Source: a virus
DNA: 31,026 bases
IMG/VR virus record: IMGVR_UViG_3300035162_001121
Location: 1 to 31,026 of that record
Strand: one strand, 5' to 3'
Shown here: positions 23,601 through 28,355 of the stretch, in pieces
Layout of the letters: each line of letters opens with the position of its first letter
Position numbering within the stretch: position 1 is the stretch's first letter
Translations under genes and position numbers: made by a program
Notes under the pieces: generated by a model
What the model was told of the DNA's origin: nothing
Seen by the model: only the letters and a program-made list of their open reading frames with translations
Databases searched by the model: none

Positions 23601-23665
23601 TAGCAAACGCTGATACAGACATTTCAAGATTCTTGCGTGCCACGTCTCCGGACGCACCGCGATAA
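8699..23665 (+). CDS. Giant modular baseplate-associated virion protein (4988 aa), in gp7 position
   Basis: One uninterrupted 14,967-nt frame. The position after gp6 is that of gp7 (1032 residues in T4), so a wedge-periphery role is likely, but homology to gp7 is inferred. Visible modules: N-terminal conserved part with NIDWDKVANFREYYWLPTGP (about 136-155); a PHTHPWE...KPTWW...YGPAPYT signature (about 1134-1165); GYRQERIKVLGYRTG...WDGSLNIPGF (about 1665-1695); aromatic segments resembling small carbohydrate-binding modules near 1444, 1704, 2205 and 2840; FG-GAP-like propeller repeats at about 2121 and 2176, then 2917, 2970, 3027 and 3102; GxGY glycine repeats near 3542, 3906 and 3945; and five [AG]D[GD][ST]T-type repeats between 4155 and 4900. 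No signal peptide, membrane segment or catalytic motif was recognised. I recall similar large 'virion structural proteins' in marine T4-like phages. AGGAG at 8685-8689 supports the start, which overlaps the gp6 stop by one base. Confidence 0.75.
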   Translation: MSFNDDQQEPALPANGSSKRKSENHLPRYYRTQANKKFLNSTLDQLIQPGVVEKINGYYGRKSAKAFEQNDNYVGDVSSARENYQFEPATIIKDDLNNVSFFKDYNDFINQLDSFNKGENDHSVVNAQEYYAWNPNIDWDKVANFREYYWLPTGPQSVGVAGNTVDVESTIKVSIGDNVDNNTYMFSNAGTVNNPTITLYRGMTYRFEVDTPNLPFTIKTQRTLEDDFNLDSSSILVLEGVSLQNLEKGTTTLQIGADVPDIIYYVAGNDINAAGTIIVKDIDEATFIDVQSEVIGKRFYKTSSGFNLSNGMKVYFSGMVEPVAYSEGYYYVEGVGDSIQLISETSLNVPSAFTDDIVLEFDNDNVGFDRLPYGSAIGYPKDKDYFVINRASKDGNLWSRYNRWFHKSIIEESARINNQPVEVDQAQRAKRPIIEFNAGLKLHKFGTEAKTDVDLVDNYTTDAFSIIEGSQGYNIDGIDIVEGMRVLFTADTDLLVKNKIFQVTYINFASGSATNRQIHLVEVSDSTPLENEVILVKDGTSFKGKQFYFNGTTWALTQDKTSTNQPPVFDVFDSLNVSYSDTTVYEANNFTGTKVFSYKTGTGAVDSEIGIALAYRNIANTGDIIFDFNLLQDTFTYTLDNAIVTKSTDVGFLRSYSNRVTYNTISGWTKAETDSDQPVIRQYVFDNTSTGFEIDTYLDSASLTDMWLRVYLNNDLQFKDVDYTISTSTNNNSVINFVNTLTIGDVIIIKTKTAALKNDNGFYEIPINLERNPLNENISDFTLGEINDHVSTIVEGTDEFLGKFPGVGNLRDIGPISKYGRRFVQHSAPLNLSLYHTVDKDANIVKAIRFAKNEYAKFKRLFISTASSLGYDGDVKTHVDKILEEINKDKTKSMPFFFTDMVALGATKKNTYIVEDSNFTFYGLSQTFLLSEQTRRAVHVYLNGTQLIHLKDYTFNTDGFCVITAPKAVDDVIEIYEYENTNGSYIPPTPTKLGLFPKYEPTVFVDDTYQTNTLSIQGHDGSIIVAYNDYRDALILELEKRIFNNIKVEYDTTLFDVHDFVGGEFRNTQLDRTELNSPMLGDFVEWSNLVESDYTLHNFFERTNRFTFNYKNLQSPSGKTVPGFWRQIYIEAFDTDRPHTHPWEMLGFTIKPTWWEAQYGPAPYTKDNLILWQDLESGVVRKPNKKLVTLEKYKRNGLTQHIPVNESGELLSPIDCGYINNYNSGEIDTSFVFGDGAPVEAAWRRSSEYQFSLLRSLVINKPNKVFATGFDRIRQVRNIANEIVYSATNKRIKLSDIVFPNTSVDTTQVYTSGLINYVFNYMASDVLTSYNAYKSNIKSIKNQLGFKIAGFTDKDKFRLILDSRTPLNEGNVFVPNENYQVILNTSSPIETISYSGVIIERREDGYVIKGYDKEDTTFRFHKAVSTQKDPSINIGGISEPFLNWDSAKQYVAGSNIEYQGAYYRVKSNFISSTDFDTTNLSKLSSLPLIGGRDAVLRKSFVEIEDNIKYGTLIPTVQGVVDFLLGYGNWLESKGFVFDYYDGESSAVLNWRHSVNEFLFWTTQNWASGSVITLSPGASQLKFVSQSSVVDNVFDPFYGYSLIKSDGKKLIEEFASLGRQPNEFILRPKSTADGIFGIRLPLVQKEHVVLIDNKTVFGDVIYDLQPGYRQERIKVLGYRTGEWDGSLNIPGFIYDDVIIEEWESWKDYTIGQVVKYKEFYYSAANKIPGETTFTSSNWNRLTDKPESGLYANFEYKTNQFADFYDLDSDNFDTEQQRLAQHLIGYQKRTYLENIINDSVSQYKFYQGYIADKGTSNALTKLFDVLSSDGKDSLEFYEEWAIKDGQYGASDGFNEVEFKLDESKFRLSPQPIELVNSITGNETDLTYRILPYEVYLKDSTYNHASAFPEKTITDTYVKNAGYVNQQDVTGITRNYTDIVEFSYAQVKQGAYIWTGTDNRTWNVYQHVLTSYTIESISKGNGTEFTITVDATPADIAANDIIGFGDVYKYNAVGNSDSSANASYENYELEGFFKVKSISNNVITLLSNSTNSAIDGVRGTLTKFRSVRASNALAANAILQAGTEKDELVWIDDNGSGYWNVLKNNQPYTSQQKLSNTTASSDNYGTAISANDRNTTLLVGAPDYADGRVFVYNRPASSTNFTQTQIINPVKFGDDGERFGASVAISPDGEYAMIGSPNASNVKSKYAGSFVAATDYNKGSIVSKDQSLWQSLIAIQGQEANIEFSSFASTVAAVETLGIDTDTTLQAPALLVGNYAIDATTGNYAFPDTPTTHILVRVPLTMYEGSGVDDQIRLSWNTKTYANQDLSTLTARQPFNGDYPLITADYLEALDRTIKHKVDTILYINAATTVPQVGELIETNVANGIVAYVFSDASETVIYLKNTNGTFNNTDSVFKSNGDFIGEYLKQAPVDSLDTSTVWGGYWFIETSGYTPTTVTNASDEGKALVIYDVITDSSDTGRFFYNSLEFTANVSSSQNTIGSLIQTLSFTGSPGPAGVSGDFKSNLFVVRAPKQVTDNFSAGQTIDLYVNQLARYSTQFVKDLTSIGLASEVTNKSHVINDVWDGYINYVNTKNLVGNAIEPKIGTIVRDKSKGGTAEVAFYQRSSNDVTIYVKNVTGTWSLGDDFAQNAEIEFIGVPSDSDPVYQVDRTMGQIQNTGLGYDSANIGGLLVLEAPALIEVPVSNTLIDVECWIYNSGTVQGIPRAANAPTPINNDWMQIYKIPADATGTASGLTNEGTYSLYKKARPGTYDLVGTYTVPEKAANFFLGSEIQITKFNDIYRAFIHAKGEETSSNPGRIYMVKDGTENGNTYDWEYAKNKKFKGAFSESLSYFTGDIVYRDTLTGTLYTALTNIAAGTFNVSDWTSTDDVIDYVGYIPNNTGLSVFNDSSVISTVLDQTDMYAFGTSYDVSKNGDVFITSALYENSQPNRVVIYRSNNGHFERRQEILAPTNTTGFGQSISISDDGMLIAIGAPYDDDIQLDQGLVYIYKQVNGTFALQQTLNSPNNERAEMFGWSLQFDGGNLAITARNADSYTSTILDANTTTLDKGFTGFKTVNENSGVVYLYENYNNTMLFGQTLQVADIGVNYFGRNIHTKNNHVYVGLPNLTELTLKGQLLDFRKPENTDIWSIHSASKTAVDIDKIKKLFLYDTATKELVTYLDYIDPLQGKVSGEAEQNIRFKTYYDPATYTNTDASVSTVVVDATNGWGVEHVGEVWWNLTNAKFINPYQGSVIYSTQNWNKLFQGNSIDVYEWVESSIIPSKWDLLADTNEGFPKGYSGTSVYGDAVYSTKSVFDSVAQNFKTKYYFWVTNKKTVPQVEFRNLTISDIKAYIQDPQSAGLRFAALVSPTQFVLYNCDDLIKDSDVALSVQYWTIENQEQNIHNQYQIISDGLETSLPKADITKKWFDSLIGYDAQRRLVPDPALSAKYKYGSLNSPRQSWFVNKVEALKQFIERTNSVLAKNLIIDDKDITPLFLNEVAPSAEEKIYDTTVETLTDLEFIGVSKATRANITPIVEDGKIIRVVINDAGRGYRVAPTVTVTGNGSDAVIELGINTVGQITSATVVEQGTNYDSATLLTVRRFTVLVKSDSSIQGKWSLYERVQDTIGYWNRIKSQSYDTSLYWNYIDWYATGYNDLISIDYLIDNSYELTSLGNSTGSIVKISNIGTGGWLLLEKIANQDTSDYTVNYKTVGRQNGTIEFKDSLYNSASSSVGFDTISFDTKIYDGEPIDELTIILAAIKDNLLIDELQIEFNQLFFAGLRYVFSEQPYVDWAFKTSFIKAKHNVGSLRKDITFNNDNLPSYEAYVKEVKPFATKIREYLSAYEGLDNTNTVVTDFDLPPSYKASQGKIVPELITILDNTLIGVDADIETYPNKNWVDNNSYKIVSVNVVNNGAGYLSTPQLILTGGGGSGAELKAYLGRDGRITSVDVVNPGTGYYSSPTVTINGNLRDNGTPATLSVQIGDNPVRGIKTAVKFDRTTSEYLHTVLAQTQNFVGSGSKLNYTLTWPMDLTNTNVTVTVDNIELLTSEYNYTNILDVTKGYDRYFGQITFTQAPAVDAVIEIVYKKAVEMLHAQDRINNYYQSVPGQFGADLSQLMTGVDYGGVEVKSFGFGGAGGWDGDEWYSDTWDTSYDTTFEDETFVMADDSTTAYNFVTPLEVGTIYNVYKNGVRIDDPSFGLAGQTNTNALITSITGAGQTSWIRSDDGIIANNVLTFDEDAVTFATDDVVIIRKSSSDGTFDIDPEGYDTILTGGNLNYTTATGLNAADITIDGDGFVTQTTSAGPEELVPGQLLDTVDITVYERPKGGSSPITSRVYIGDGTTKTFDIGTAPILAESLFVKVGFDIKAASAYTINYAANSVTLTTAPSVNEKINITTLGVSGTNVLDIDQFVADGSTAEFLTNVRWSNNLSYYITIDGVKVENVIYQSDASYEVPNNVIIRLASAPAIGSVIRFAFFENSITDVQNFSEVLIDNFVADGSTTSFTLSQTPFTQQVESWFAIVKVNNKILNAGYNKKFTCTAAKLEYQLDEWQLPAGSVSAGQIKVFLKGIELAYIDEWSFIGSATSGVQNGALIRLTNDVLQQDGDILHVYILSDGEYRFGTFNNTEFTATPGVLHIDGAYNPDDTITVYQFSNHDSQGFERLQYDVIDRFNVTAGNDGSTISAEDATYPEEWYTIQHLRNGLIELRAEAIDAQYVWVSINGDLLTPNVHYYITDNKQYVKIDATINDNDTIEVIQFSNPITTNRFGWRQFKDMLNRTHYKRLDGSKNITLAQELNWYDNEIVLINADSLPTPTPNSKIPSVLFIESERIEYFIKDGNSIKQLRRGTLGTGVKTTYDAGTELYNQSVDATVPYKDETLTTQFIADGTTATYELDFIPNSVNEFEVFVAGKRLRKNAISVYTMPNPTAQDSSEGDTTLEAEFSINSASLTLLNAPLENQKVIIIRRQGKLWNNPGTALANADTDISRFLRATSPDAPR
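8765..9165 (+). other. Conserved N-terminal module of the giant protein
   Basis: This part of the giant gene encodes residues of about 23-155, with LPRYYRTQANKKFLNSTLDQ, a YYGRKS turn, and the tryptophan-rich EYYAWNPNIDWDKV...REYYWLPTGP ending. It is the segment I most strongly associate with large wedge-periphery proteins of marine T4-like phages. It is therefore the likely anchor to gp6 and the rest of the baseplate. The anchoring role is inference from the terminal position and the adjacent gp6 gene. Confidence 0.5.
12098..12250 (+). other. HPWE/KPTWW signature segment of the giant protein
   Basis: Encodes residues about 1134-1184: DTDRPHTHPWEMLGF, then KPTWWEAQYGPAPYT and NLILWQDLESGVVRKP. 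The density of Trp, Pro and His is far above the surrounding Asn/Thr/Asp-rich sequence, which marks a structured, probably conserved core. The H-T-H pair at 1139 and 1141 could bind a metal, but no family with known metal binding is recognised. Confidence 0.45.
15059..15290 (+). other. FG-GAP-like propeller blades, first group
   Basis: Encodes two repeats of the pattern FG.S.aIS.d...l.vGaP......v.vY: YGTAISANDRNTTLLVGAPD from residue 2121 and RFGASVAISPDGEYAMIGSP from about 2175. These match the FG-GAP repeat of integrin-alpha-type beta-propellers. Only two blades are present before the pattern stops at about residue 2197. Confidence 0.6.
17441..18105 (+). other. FG-GAP-like propeller blades, second group
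   Basis: Encodes four further repeats at residues of about 2917 (AFGTSYDVSKNGDVFITSAL), 2970 (GFGQSISISDDGMLIAIGAP), 3027 (MFGWSLQFDGGNLAITARN) and 3102 (YFGRNIHTKNNHVYVGLPN), with VVIYR, GLVYIYK and GVVYLYE strands between them. Together with the two blades about 720 residues upstream they would give a six- or seven-bladed propeller if they pack together. Confidence 0.6.
19280..20620 (+). other. GxGY glycine-rich beta repeats in the giant protein
   Basis: Three copies of a GxGY...P.v.vtG.G..A repeat are encoded near residues 3542 (DAGRGYRVAPTVTVTGNGSD), 3906 (NNGAGYLSTPQLILTGGGGS) and 3945 (NPGTGYYSSPTVTINGN), with linking strands such as GRITSVDVVN and GQITSATVVE. I know this repeat type from structural proteins of marine phages. 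The last two copies are adjacent; the first is separated from them by about 350 residues of a different, helical-looking sequence. Confidence 0.55.
21161..23420 (+). other. C-terminal DGST-type fibre repeats of the giant protein
   Basis: Five segments share [AG]D[GD][ST]T..F followed by strands and an aP..g..i.i end: residues about 4155 (MADDSTTAYNF), 4328 (YIGDGTTKTFDIG), 4401 (QFVADGSTAEF), 4485 (NFVADGSTTSFTLS) and 4872 (QFIADGTTATYEL). Such repeats form stacked beta modules in phage fibre and tail-tip proteins. Copies three and four are also close at DNA level: ttgttgcaga[c/t]ggaag[t/c]act occurs at 21903 and 22155. Confidence 0.55.
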
Positions 23666-23668
23666 ATA
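23661..23668 (+). promoter_or_regulatory. Putative late promoter -10 (GATAAATA) after the giant gene
   Basis: GATAAATA overlaps the giant gene's stop codon and lies 17 nt before the next ATG. The 12-mer gcgataaataca (23659-23670) recurs exactly at 28319-28330. The leader would be very short, starting at about the AGGAAA ribosome site. Confidence 0.45.
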
Positions 23669-23685
23669 CAGTATAGGAAAATCAA

Positions 23686-24300
23686 ATGACAGACAACATA
23701 AATGAAAAAAGCGGTATACTAATGCAGGGTCATATTAAAATATTTGAACCTGAGACAGGCAATGTTCTTATCGATAAGAGGAATGCAATTCATTATGAAA
23801 ACATGAGTATTTCATTAGCTGAAAGTATAGGTAATGGTGGTACTGGTTGGATTTATGAAATGGGGTTTGGTAACGGCGGCACTAGTGTTGACCCAACAGG
23901 TATTATTACATACCTAACTCCAAACAGCACAGGCACAAATGCTAGTTTATATAACGAAACATTTACAAAAGTAGTTGATGACAGATCGATTAATAACTTA
24001 GATCCTGCAAGAAATAAAATTGAAACTCGACATGTAAGTGGTACAAATTATACTGATGTATTAATTAGTTGCTTACTTGATTACGGTGAACCAAGTGGCC
24101 AAGACGCATTTGATACAGCAACAGATGGTGATAGTTTGTATGTATTTGATGAATTAGGTCTAAAGGCTTATTCAGCTAACGGTACTGGACGTCTACTAAC
24201 ACATGTTATTTTCCACCCTGTGCAGAAAAGTTTAAACAGATTAGTACAAATTGATTATACGGTTAGAATACAAAGTTTAACTGGATTTAACGAGGGATAA
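23686..24300 (+). CDS. Conserved virion protein of unknown function
   Basis: A 204-residue protein. I know similar sequences from marine T4-like phages only as unnamed structural proteins. Recognisable stretches are GHIKIFEPETGNVLIDKRNA near residue 15 and WIYEMGFGNGGTSVDPTGII near 55. The C-terminal part is beta-rich (LLTHVIFHPVQKSLNRLVQI). No signal peptide or membrane segment is visible. It lies between the giant protein and the fibre genes, the region where T4 has gp8-gp11, so it may be a baseplate-edge or fibre-attachment protein; no sequence match to those T4 proteins is apparent to me. AGGAAA at 23675-23680 precedes the ATG, and a GATAAATA element is at 23661-23668. Four bases separate it from the next gene. 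Confidence 0.6.
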   Translation: MTDNINEKSGILMQGHIKIFEPETGNVLIDKRNAIHYENMSISLAESIGNGGTGWIYEMGFGNGGTSVDPTGIITYLTPNSTGTNASLYNETFTKVVDDRSINNLDPARNKIETRHVSGTNYTDVLISCLLDYGEPSGQDAFDTATDGDSLYVFDELGLKAYSANGTGRLLTHVIFHPVQKSLNRLVQIDYTVRIQSLTGFNEG

Positions 24301-24304
24301 TTAA

Positions 24305-26407
24305 ATGGCATATACAATACAATATACTGATAGTGCTAATAAAGACGATCTTATCGTTGAAGATGGTACTATTAACACTGAAACTAGTTTAAGTTTACCG
24401 GGCAAAAACTCTACTGGTTACGGGCAAATCATAGCAGAAGACTTACTGCACTTGCTAGAAAATTTTGCAAGTGCAACTGAGCCATCTACTCCGGTTGAAG
24501 GGCAGTTATGGTATAATAATAATACCAACCAACTATTAATATATGATAGCACGTTATGGGTACCATCCGGCGGTTTAAGAAAAAGTATAACACAGCCTGA
24601 TCCAAATCAAGCATTAGAAGGCGACCTTTGGGTTGACACTGATAATCAACAGTTGTATTTGTTTTCAGGATCTACATGGGTATTAGTTGGTCCGTCGTTT
24701 AGTCAAGGATTAACTACTGGAACAACACCTACTACAATTACTGGTCAAGATAATTTAGAGTACACGGTAATTGAAGTACAAGTGAGAGCGCAAGTAGTTG
24801 CAATTATTGCATTTGACCAGTTTACTCCTAAAGCGACTATTCCCGGATTTGCTGCAACAGTAATTAAACCGGGAATTAATTTAGCTAACAGAGATACTAG
24901 CGGTAACGGCATTAACGATGTTAAGTTTCACGGCGTAGCTGAAAAAGCAGAAAGTTTAATTGTTAGCAACTTAGCAATCCCAGCTGCTAACTTTTTAAGA
25001 GGCGATGCTACTTCTACAACAACCTTTCCAGTAAATGTTCAAAACAATACTGGTATTGCGTATGGTATTAATGCAGAGCTAAATGTAGGTGTTGAAGGCA
25101 GCGCAGGAGTGTTACAACACAATATTGAAGGATCAAACATTGATGTAAGAGTAAGAAATGCTGGTGCAAGTAAAACAGTATTACGTGTTGATTCTAGTTT
25201 AAGAGTAGGAATTAATAATGTAGCCCCTGATGAAGCTCTTGATATTACTGGAAATGTTTTATCTAGCGGCACAATTAAAACTAACAGTACTGTACAAAGT
25301 ACTAATATTAGTGACGGCTCATTAATTGTTAAAGGCGGCGCTGGCATTGCTAAAAATTTAAATGTAGGCGAAAATGCACTAATACAAAAAACATTAACAT
25401 TAGGAAGCACAGATCTTACTGTAGACACAAATGATAGTGACGTATTACTTCCAGACTCAAATAATACTAGAGATATTGGTAGAGATACATTACGGTTTCG
25501 CAGGATGTATGCAACTACATTTATCGGAAACGTAGAAGGCACTGTTAGTGGTAACGTATCAGGTAAATCAAATAGCTCAGACAAACTTACAAGTGCAACT
25601 ACCTTCCGTTTACAAGGTGATGTTGAAACAGTAGAGCAAAGTTTTGATGGTCAAACAGGCGGCGGTCTAAAAGCATTTGATCTTACTGTTAAAAATAGTA
25701 TTATATCTTCAAGAACATCAGTTGATGCTTCTGAAGGCGCTGATGAATTTCTTATTAATAGATCTACAGGGTTAGCAAAAATTAATCGTTCAGCATTATT
25801 TTCTTCCATTGCAGGACTTTCTCCTGTAGGATCTATAATGCCATTTGCTGGAGCATCAGAACCGGCAGGATGGAAATTTTGTAATGGACAAGAATTAGGA
25901 CAATCATTATATGCAACTTTATATGCTCTTGTAGGTTACACTTATGGGCCTGACATCGAAACAACTGATGGATTTTTTAAAGTTCCAGACTTACGAGGCA
26001 GATTTGCATTAGGTAATTTAGCAATGGGATCGATCCCAGCTGTAAGTTCACCTGATACTAGATCTAGAGATGCTAACGCACAAATCTTAGGAGCAGTTGA
26101 TGGTGACGATGCAGTCTTAATTGATCCTAGTAACTTACCAGAACACGAACATGATATGAAAGATCCAACTGGTAGACAATTCTTTGGAATGCGCGATGCT
26201 GTTGGTGCCGGTGATAAACCTGACGGAGTATCTGATTCTGTTATTAATTCCGGCGCAGTAAATTCAACAGAACGGTTGTCTAACACAGGCGGCATTAGAA
26301 CAGATATTATTGGTTCAGAAATTTCAACGCTTGGAAATGCATTAAATGTTATGAATCCTTATCAAACAATTAATTACATCATCTATACAGGAATAACAGG
26401 AACATGA
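24305..26407 (+). CDS. Tail fibre protein with phage tail collar domain (gp12-like C-terminus)
   Basis: A 700-residue fibre protein and the first of three tandem paralogues. The N-terminus holds LLENFASATEPSTPVEGQLW and two W-repeats (GQLWYNNNTNQLLIYD; GDLWVDTDNQQLYLF). The middle is a beta-rich shaft with NSTRDIG-type and FRRMYATTFIGNVEGTVSG segments. The C-terminus has a tail collar domain (about 507-570): PVGSIMPFAGASEPAGWKFC...YGP...F.VPDLRGRFALG. It is followed by PEHEHDM, with His614 and His616 forming an HxH pair. In T4 gp12, three chains coordinate a metal ion through such a pair. T4 gp12 is the short tail fibre that fixes the phage irreversibly to the host surface; that role is inferred for this protein. 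Its stop overlaps the next start by four bases (ATGA). Confidence 0.8.
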   Translation: MAYTIQYTDSANKDDLIVEDGTINTETSLSLPGKNSTGYGQIIAEDLLHLLENFASATEPSTPVEGQLWYNNNTNQLLIYDSTLWVPSGGLRKSITQPDPNQALEGDLWVDTDNQQLYLFSGSTWVLVGPSFSQGLTTGTTPTTITGQDNLEYTVIEVQVRAQVVAIIAFDQFTPKATIPGFAATVIKPGINLANRDTSGNGINDVKFHGVAEKAESLIVSNLAIPAANFLRGDATSTTTFPVNVQNNTGIAYGINAELNVGVEGSAGVLQHNIEGSNIDVRVRNAGASKTVLRVDSSLRVGINNVAPDEALDITGNVLSSGTIKTNSTVQSTNISDGSLIVKGGAGIAKNLNVGENALIQKTLTLGSTDLTVDTNDSDVLLPDSNNTRDIGRDTLRFRRMYATTFIGNVEGTVSGNVSGKSNSSDKLTSATTFRLQGDVETVEQSFDGQTGGGLKAFDLTVKNSIISSRTSVDASEGADEFLINRSTGLAKINRSALFSSIAGLSPVGSIMPFAGASEPAGWKFCNGQELGQSLYATLYALVGYTYGPDIETTDGFFKVPDLRGRFALGNLAMGSIPAVSSPDTRSRDANAQILGAVDGDDAVLIDPSNLPEHEHDMKDPTGRQFFGMRDAVGAGDKPDGVSDSVINSGAVNSTERLSNTGGIRTDIIGSEISTLGNALNVMNPYQTINYIIYTGITGT

Positions 26408-28317
26408 GCTACAGAATAAACAAAACCAATGGAGATTTATTAGTTGATCTAGTAGATGGAGTAATAGATACAAGTTCGTCTGATATTACACTTGTAGGTA
26501 AAAATTACAAAGGGTTCGGCGAAGCATTTAATGAAAATTTTGTTGCATTGTTAGAAAATTTTGCAAGCTCAAGCGCACCGAGTAATCCTTTAAAAGGACA
26601 GATATGGTATGACTTAGGTGATAATCGACTTAAACTGTATGACGGAACATCATTTAGAACTGCCGGAGGGCCAATTGTAAGTTCGACACAGCCGAGTAAT
26701 TTAGTTACAGGCGATCTTTGGATAGACAATAATCAAAATAAACTTTATATGTGGGACGGCACAGATTTAACGTTAGTTGGACCTACATACACTGCCGGGC
26801 AAGGCAAAACAGGTTACGAAGCAGTAACAATGGTTGATACCGGAAATCAATCACGTACTATTTTAGCATTGTACATTGGTGGAGTGCTTGCAGGTATACA
26901 AAGTAGACAAGAATTTACACCAAGTAGTTCATATGCGCTTGCTCCTTATGCAGTAGGAAGAGTTATTAAAATTGGATTTAATCCTGTTGTAGTAGCTGAT
27001 TATAAATTTAATGGCATTGCAACTTCTGCAGAAAGTTTAGCAGATAATCAAGGAAATACTTATTCTAATACAGACTTTGTTAGCACAAACGAACGAGATG
27101 TTAGTAACGTAGTTGTGCCACAGTCGATGTTAGGTGCATTGTTTGTTAAAGGCACCAATGGTGTTAAAGTAGGCATAGGTGATACTGAATATGCACATTT
27201 TAAAACATTAACAGGGGATACTACTTCTGTTATAGAAACACAGCAAAACAACTTTGACCTAGCATTAAGAGTTAAGCAAGGCAGTGATTATGTAAATGCT
27301 GTAAAAATTGATACAAGTGCAAGCTCAGTAGGTATTTTTAATAATAGTCCTAGTTACAATCTTGATGTTACTGGTACAGGTCGATATACTGGAGATCTTA
27401 CAGTTGACGGAAGTCTTCTTGTAAAAGGTGATACTAGTTATTTTAACGTAGCTACTATGCGGGTTGAAGATCCTAACATTGAATTAGGGTTATTAGATGA
27501 TAGCACTGAAGGTGATGATACTAATGCCGACGGTGGTGGTATAACACTGCGTTCGAGTAATGGTAGTAAGGATATTAGCTGGGTACAATCAACAGGCAAC
27601 TGGACATTTAATCAAAATGTTGATTTGGGCATTAGTAAAGAATATAGAATTGAAAATGTTCAAGTATTAAGTAAAACAAAATTAGGCGATACTGTTACAC
27701 AAGCTAACGGTATTACGTCAATAGGCACTCTTGCATCGTTAACTGTTACTAATGATATAAATTTATCAGGTAATATTGTAAATGCAGGGCCAATGAGTAT
27801 TACTACAGGCGGCACTATTACACTTAATAATGCAAAAGTTACAGGATTGGCTACTCCGGCAGCAGCATCTGATGCAGTCACAAAAGCTTATTCTGATAAT
27901 ATTGTGGCTACAATACCTACAAGTTTTAGTTTAGATATTACAGCATTTGCTGATCCAAATGCAGCCGGTGCAGGCAACGGCCCGATCAATGATGTAAAGA
28001 ATGTGTTAGATGATATTTCACCTGTAGGCGTAGTAAATAATGGAGCAACTGCTAAAATACATTGCGTATCGTATGCTAACTCTACAGTTACAGGAATTGC
28101 AGTAAGTATTACTACTGATCCAGATACTAGCGGAACACTAACTAAATCAACAATTGCAGTAGATAGTGCCGGCACACAAAACGAAACTGTAGTACAGGAT
28201 ATTGTAGCAGCTAACGCAACGTCAGGTACTTTTACACCGTCACCGAATAGATATACGATGACATTTGAAGTGCAAGCAGGTGTGTGGGCACATACCAATA
28301 CAAGCAATTACAGTTAA
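26404..28317 (+). CDS. Tail fibre paralogue without collar domain
   Basis: A 637-residue fibre protein whose first 190 residues are clearly paralogous to the previous gene: GKNYKGFGEAFNENFVALLE, then ENFASSSAPSNPLKGQIWYD and GDLWIDNNQNKLYMWDG. The shaft contains NNSPSYNLDVTGTGRYTGDL and MRVEDPNIELGLLDD, sequences of the kind seen in fibre shafts. The C-terminal 130 residues (from FSLDITAFADPNAAGAGNGP) are not recognised and lack both the collar and the HxH pair. AGGA at 26389-26392 is suitably spaced from the overlapping start. The likely role is a receptor-binding or structural fibre that uses the same attachment point as its neighbours. Confidence 0.7.
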   Translation: MSYRINKTNGDLLVDLVDGVIDTSSSDITLVGKNYKGFGEAFNENFVALLENFASSSAPSNPLKGQIWYDLGDNRLKLYDGTSFRTAGGPIVSSTQPSNLVTGDLWIDNNQNKLYMWDGTDLTLVGPTYTAGQGKTGYEAVTMVDTGNQSRTILALYIGGVLAGIQSRQEFTPSSSYALAPYAVGRVIKIGFNPVVVADYKFNGIATSAESLADNQGNTYSNTDFVSTNERDVSNVVVPQSMLGALFVKGTNGVKVGIGDTEYAHFKTLTGDTTSVIETQQNNFDLALRVKQGSDYVNAVKIDTSASSVGIFNNSPSYNLDVTGTGRYTGDLTVDGSLLVKGDTSYFNVATMRVEDPNIELGLLDDSTEGDDTNADGGGITLRSSNGSKDISWVQSTGNWTFNQNVDLGISKEYRIENVQVLSKTKLGDTVTQANGITSIGTLASLTVTNDINLSGNIVNAGPMSITTGGTITLNNAKVTGLATPAAASDAVTKAYSDNIVATIPTSFSLDITAFADPNAAGAGNGPINDVKNVLDDISPVGVVNNGATAKIHCVSYANSTVTGIAVSITTDPDTSGTLTKSTIAVDSAGTQNETVVQDIVAANATSGTFTPSPNRYTMTFEVQAGVWAHTNTSNYS

Positions 28318-28320
28318 TGC

Positions 28321-28328
28321 GATAAATA
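28321..28328 (+). promoter_or_regulatory. Putative late promoter -10 (GATAAATA) before the third fibre gene
   Basis: GATAAATA in the 38-nt gap between the second and third fibre genes, inside the 12-mer gcgataaataca shared with 23659-23670. The expected leader is about 20 nt. Confidence 0.5.
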
Positions 28329-28355
28329 CAATTGTACAAGGGGTTTAAATAAAAC

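Noticed and set aside
8699-23665. Giant gene as an artefact of joined genes or missed stops
   Set aside because: The frame is continuous, composition is even and recognisable modules follow one another in the same frame to the end, so a real single gene is the simplest explanation.
8699-23665. Enzymatic depolymerase or protease function for the giant protein
   Set aside because: No catalytic motif could be identified by eye; only binding-type and structural repeat patterns are visible.
25039-25584. Long minus-strand open frame (181 codons) opposite the first fibre gene
   Set aside because: It lies antisense to a well-supported gene, has a hydrophobic low-complexity composition, no ribosome site and no recognisable family. 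The other minus-strand frames in the window are rejected for the same reasons.
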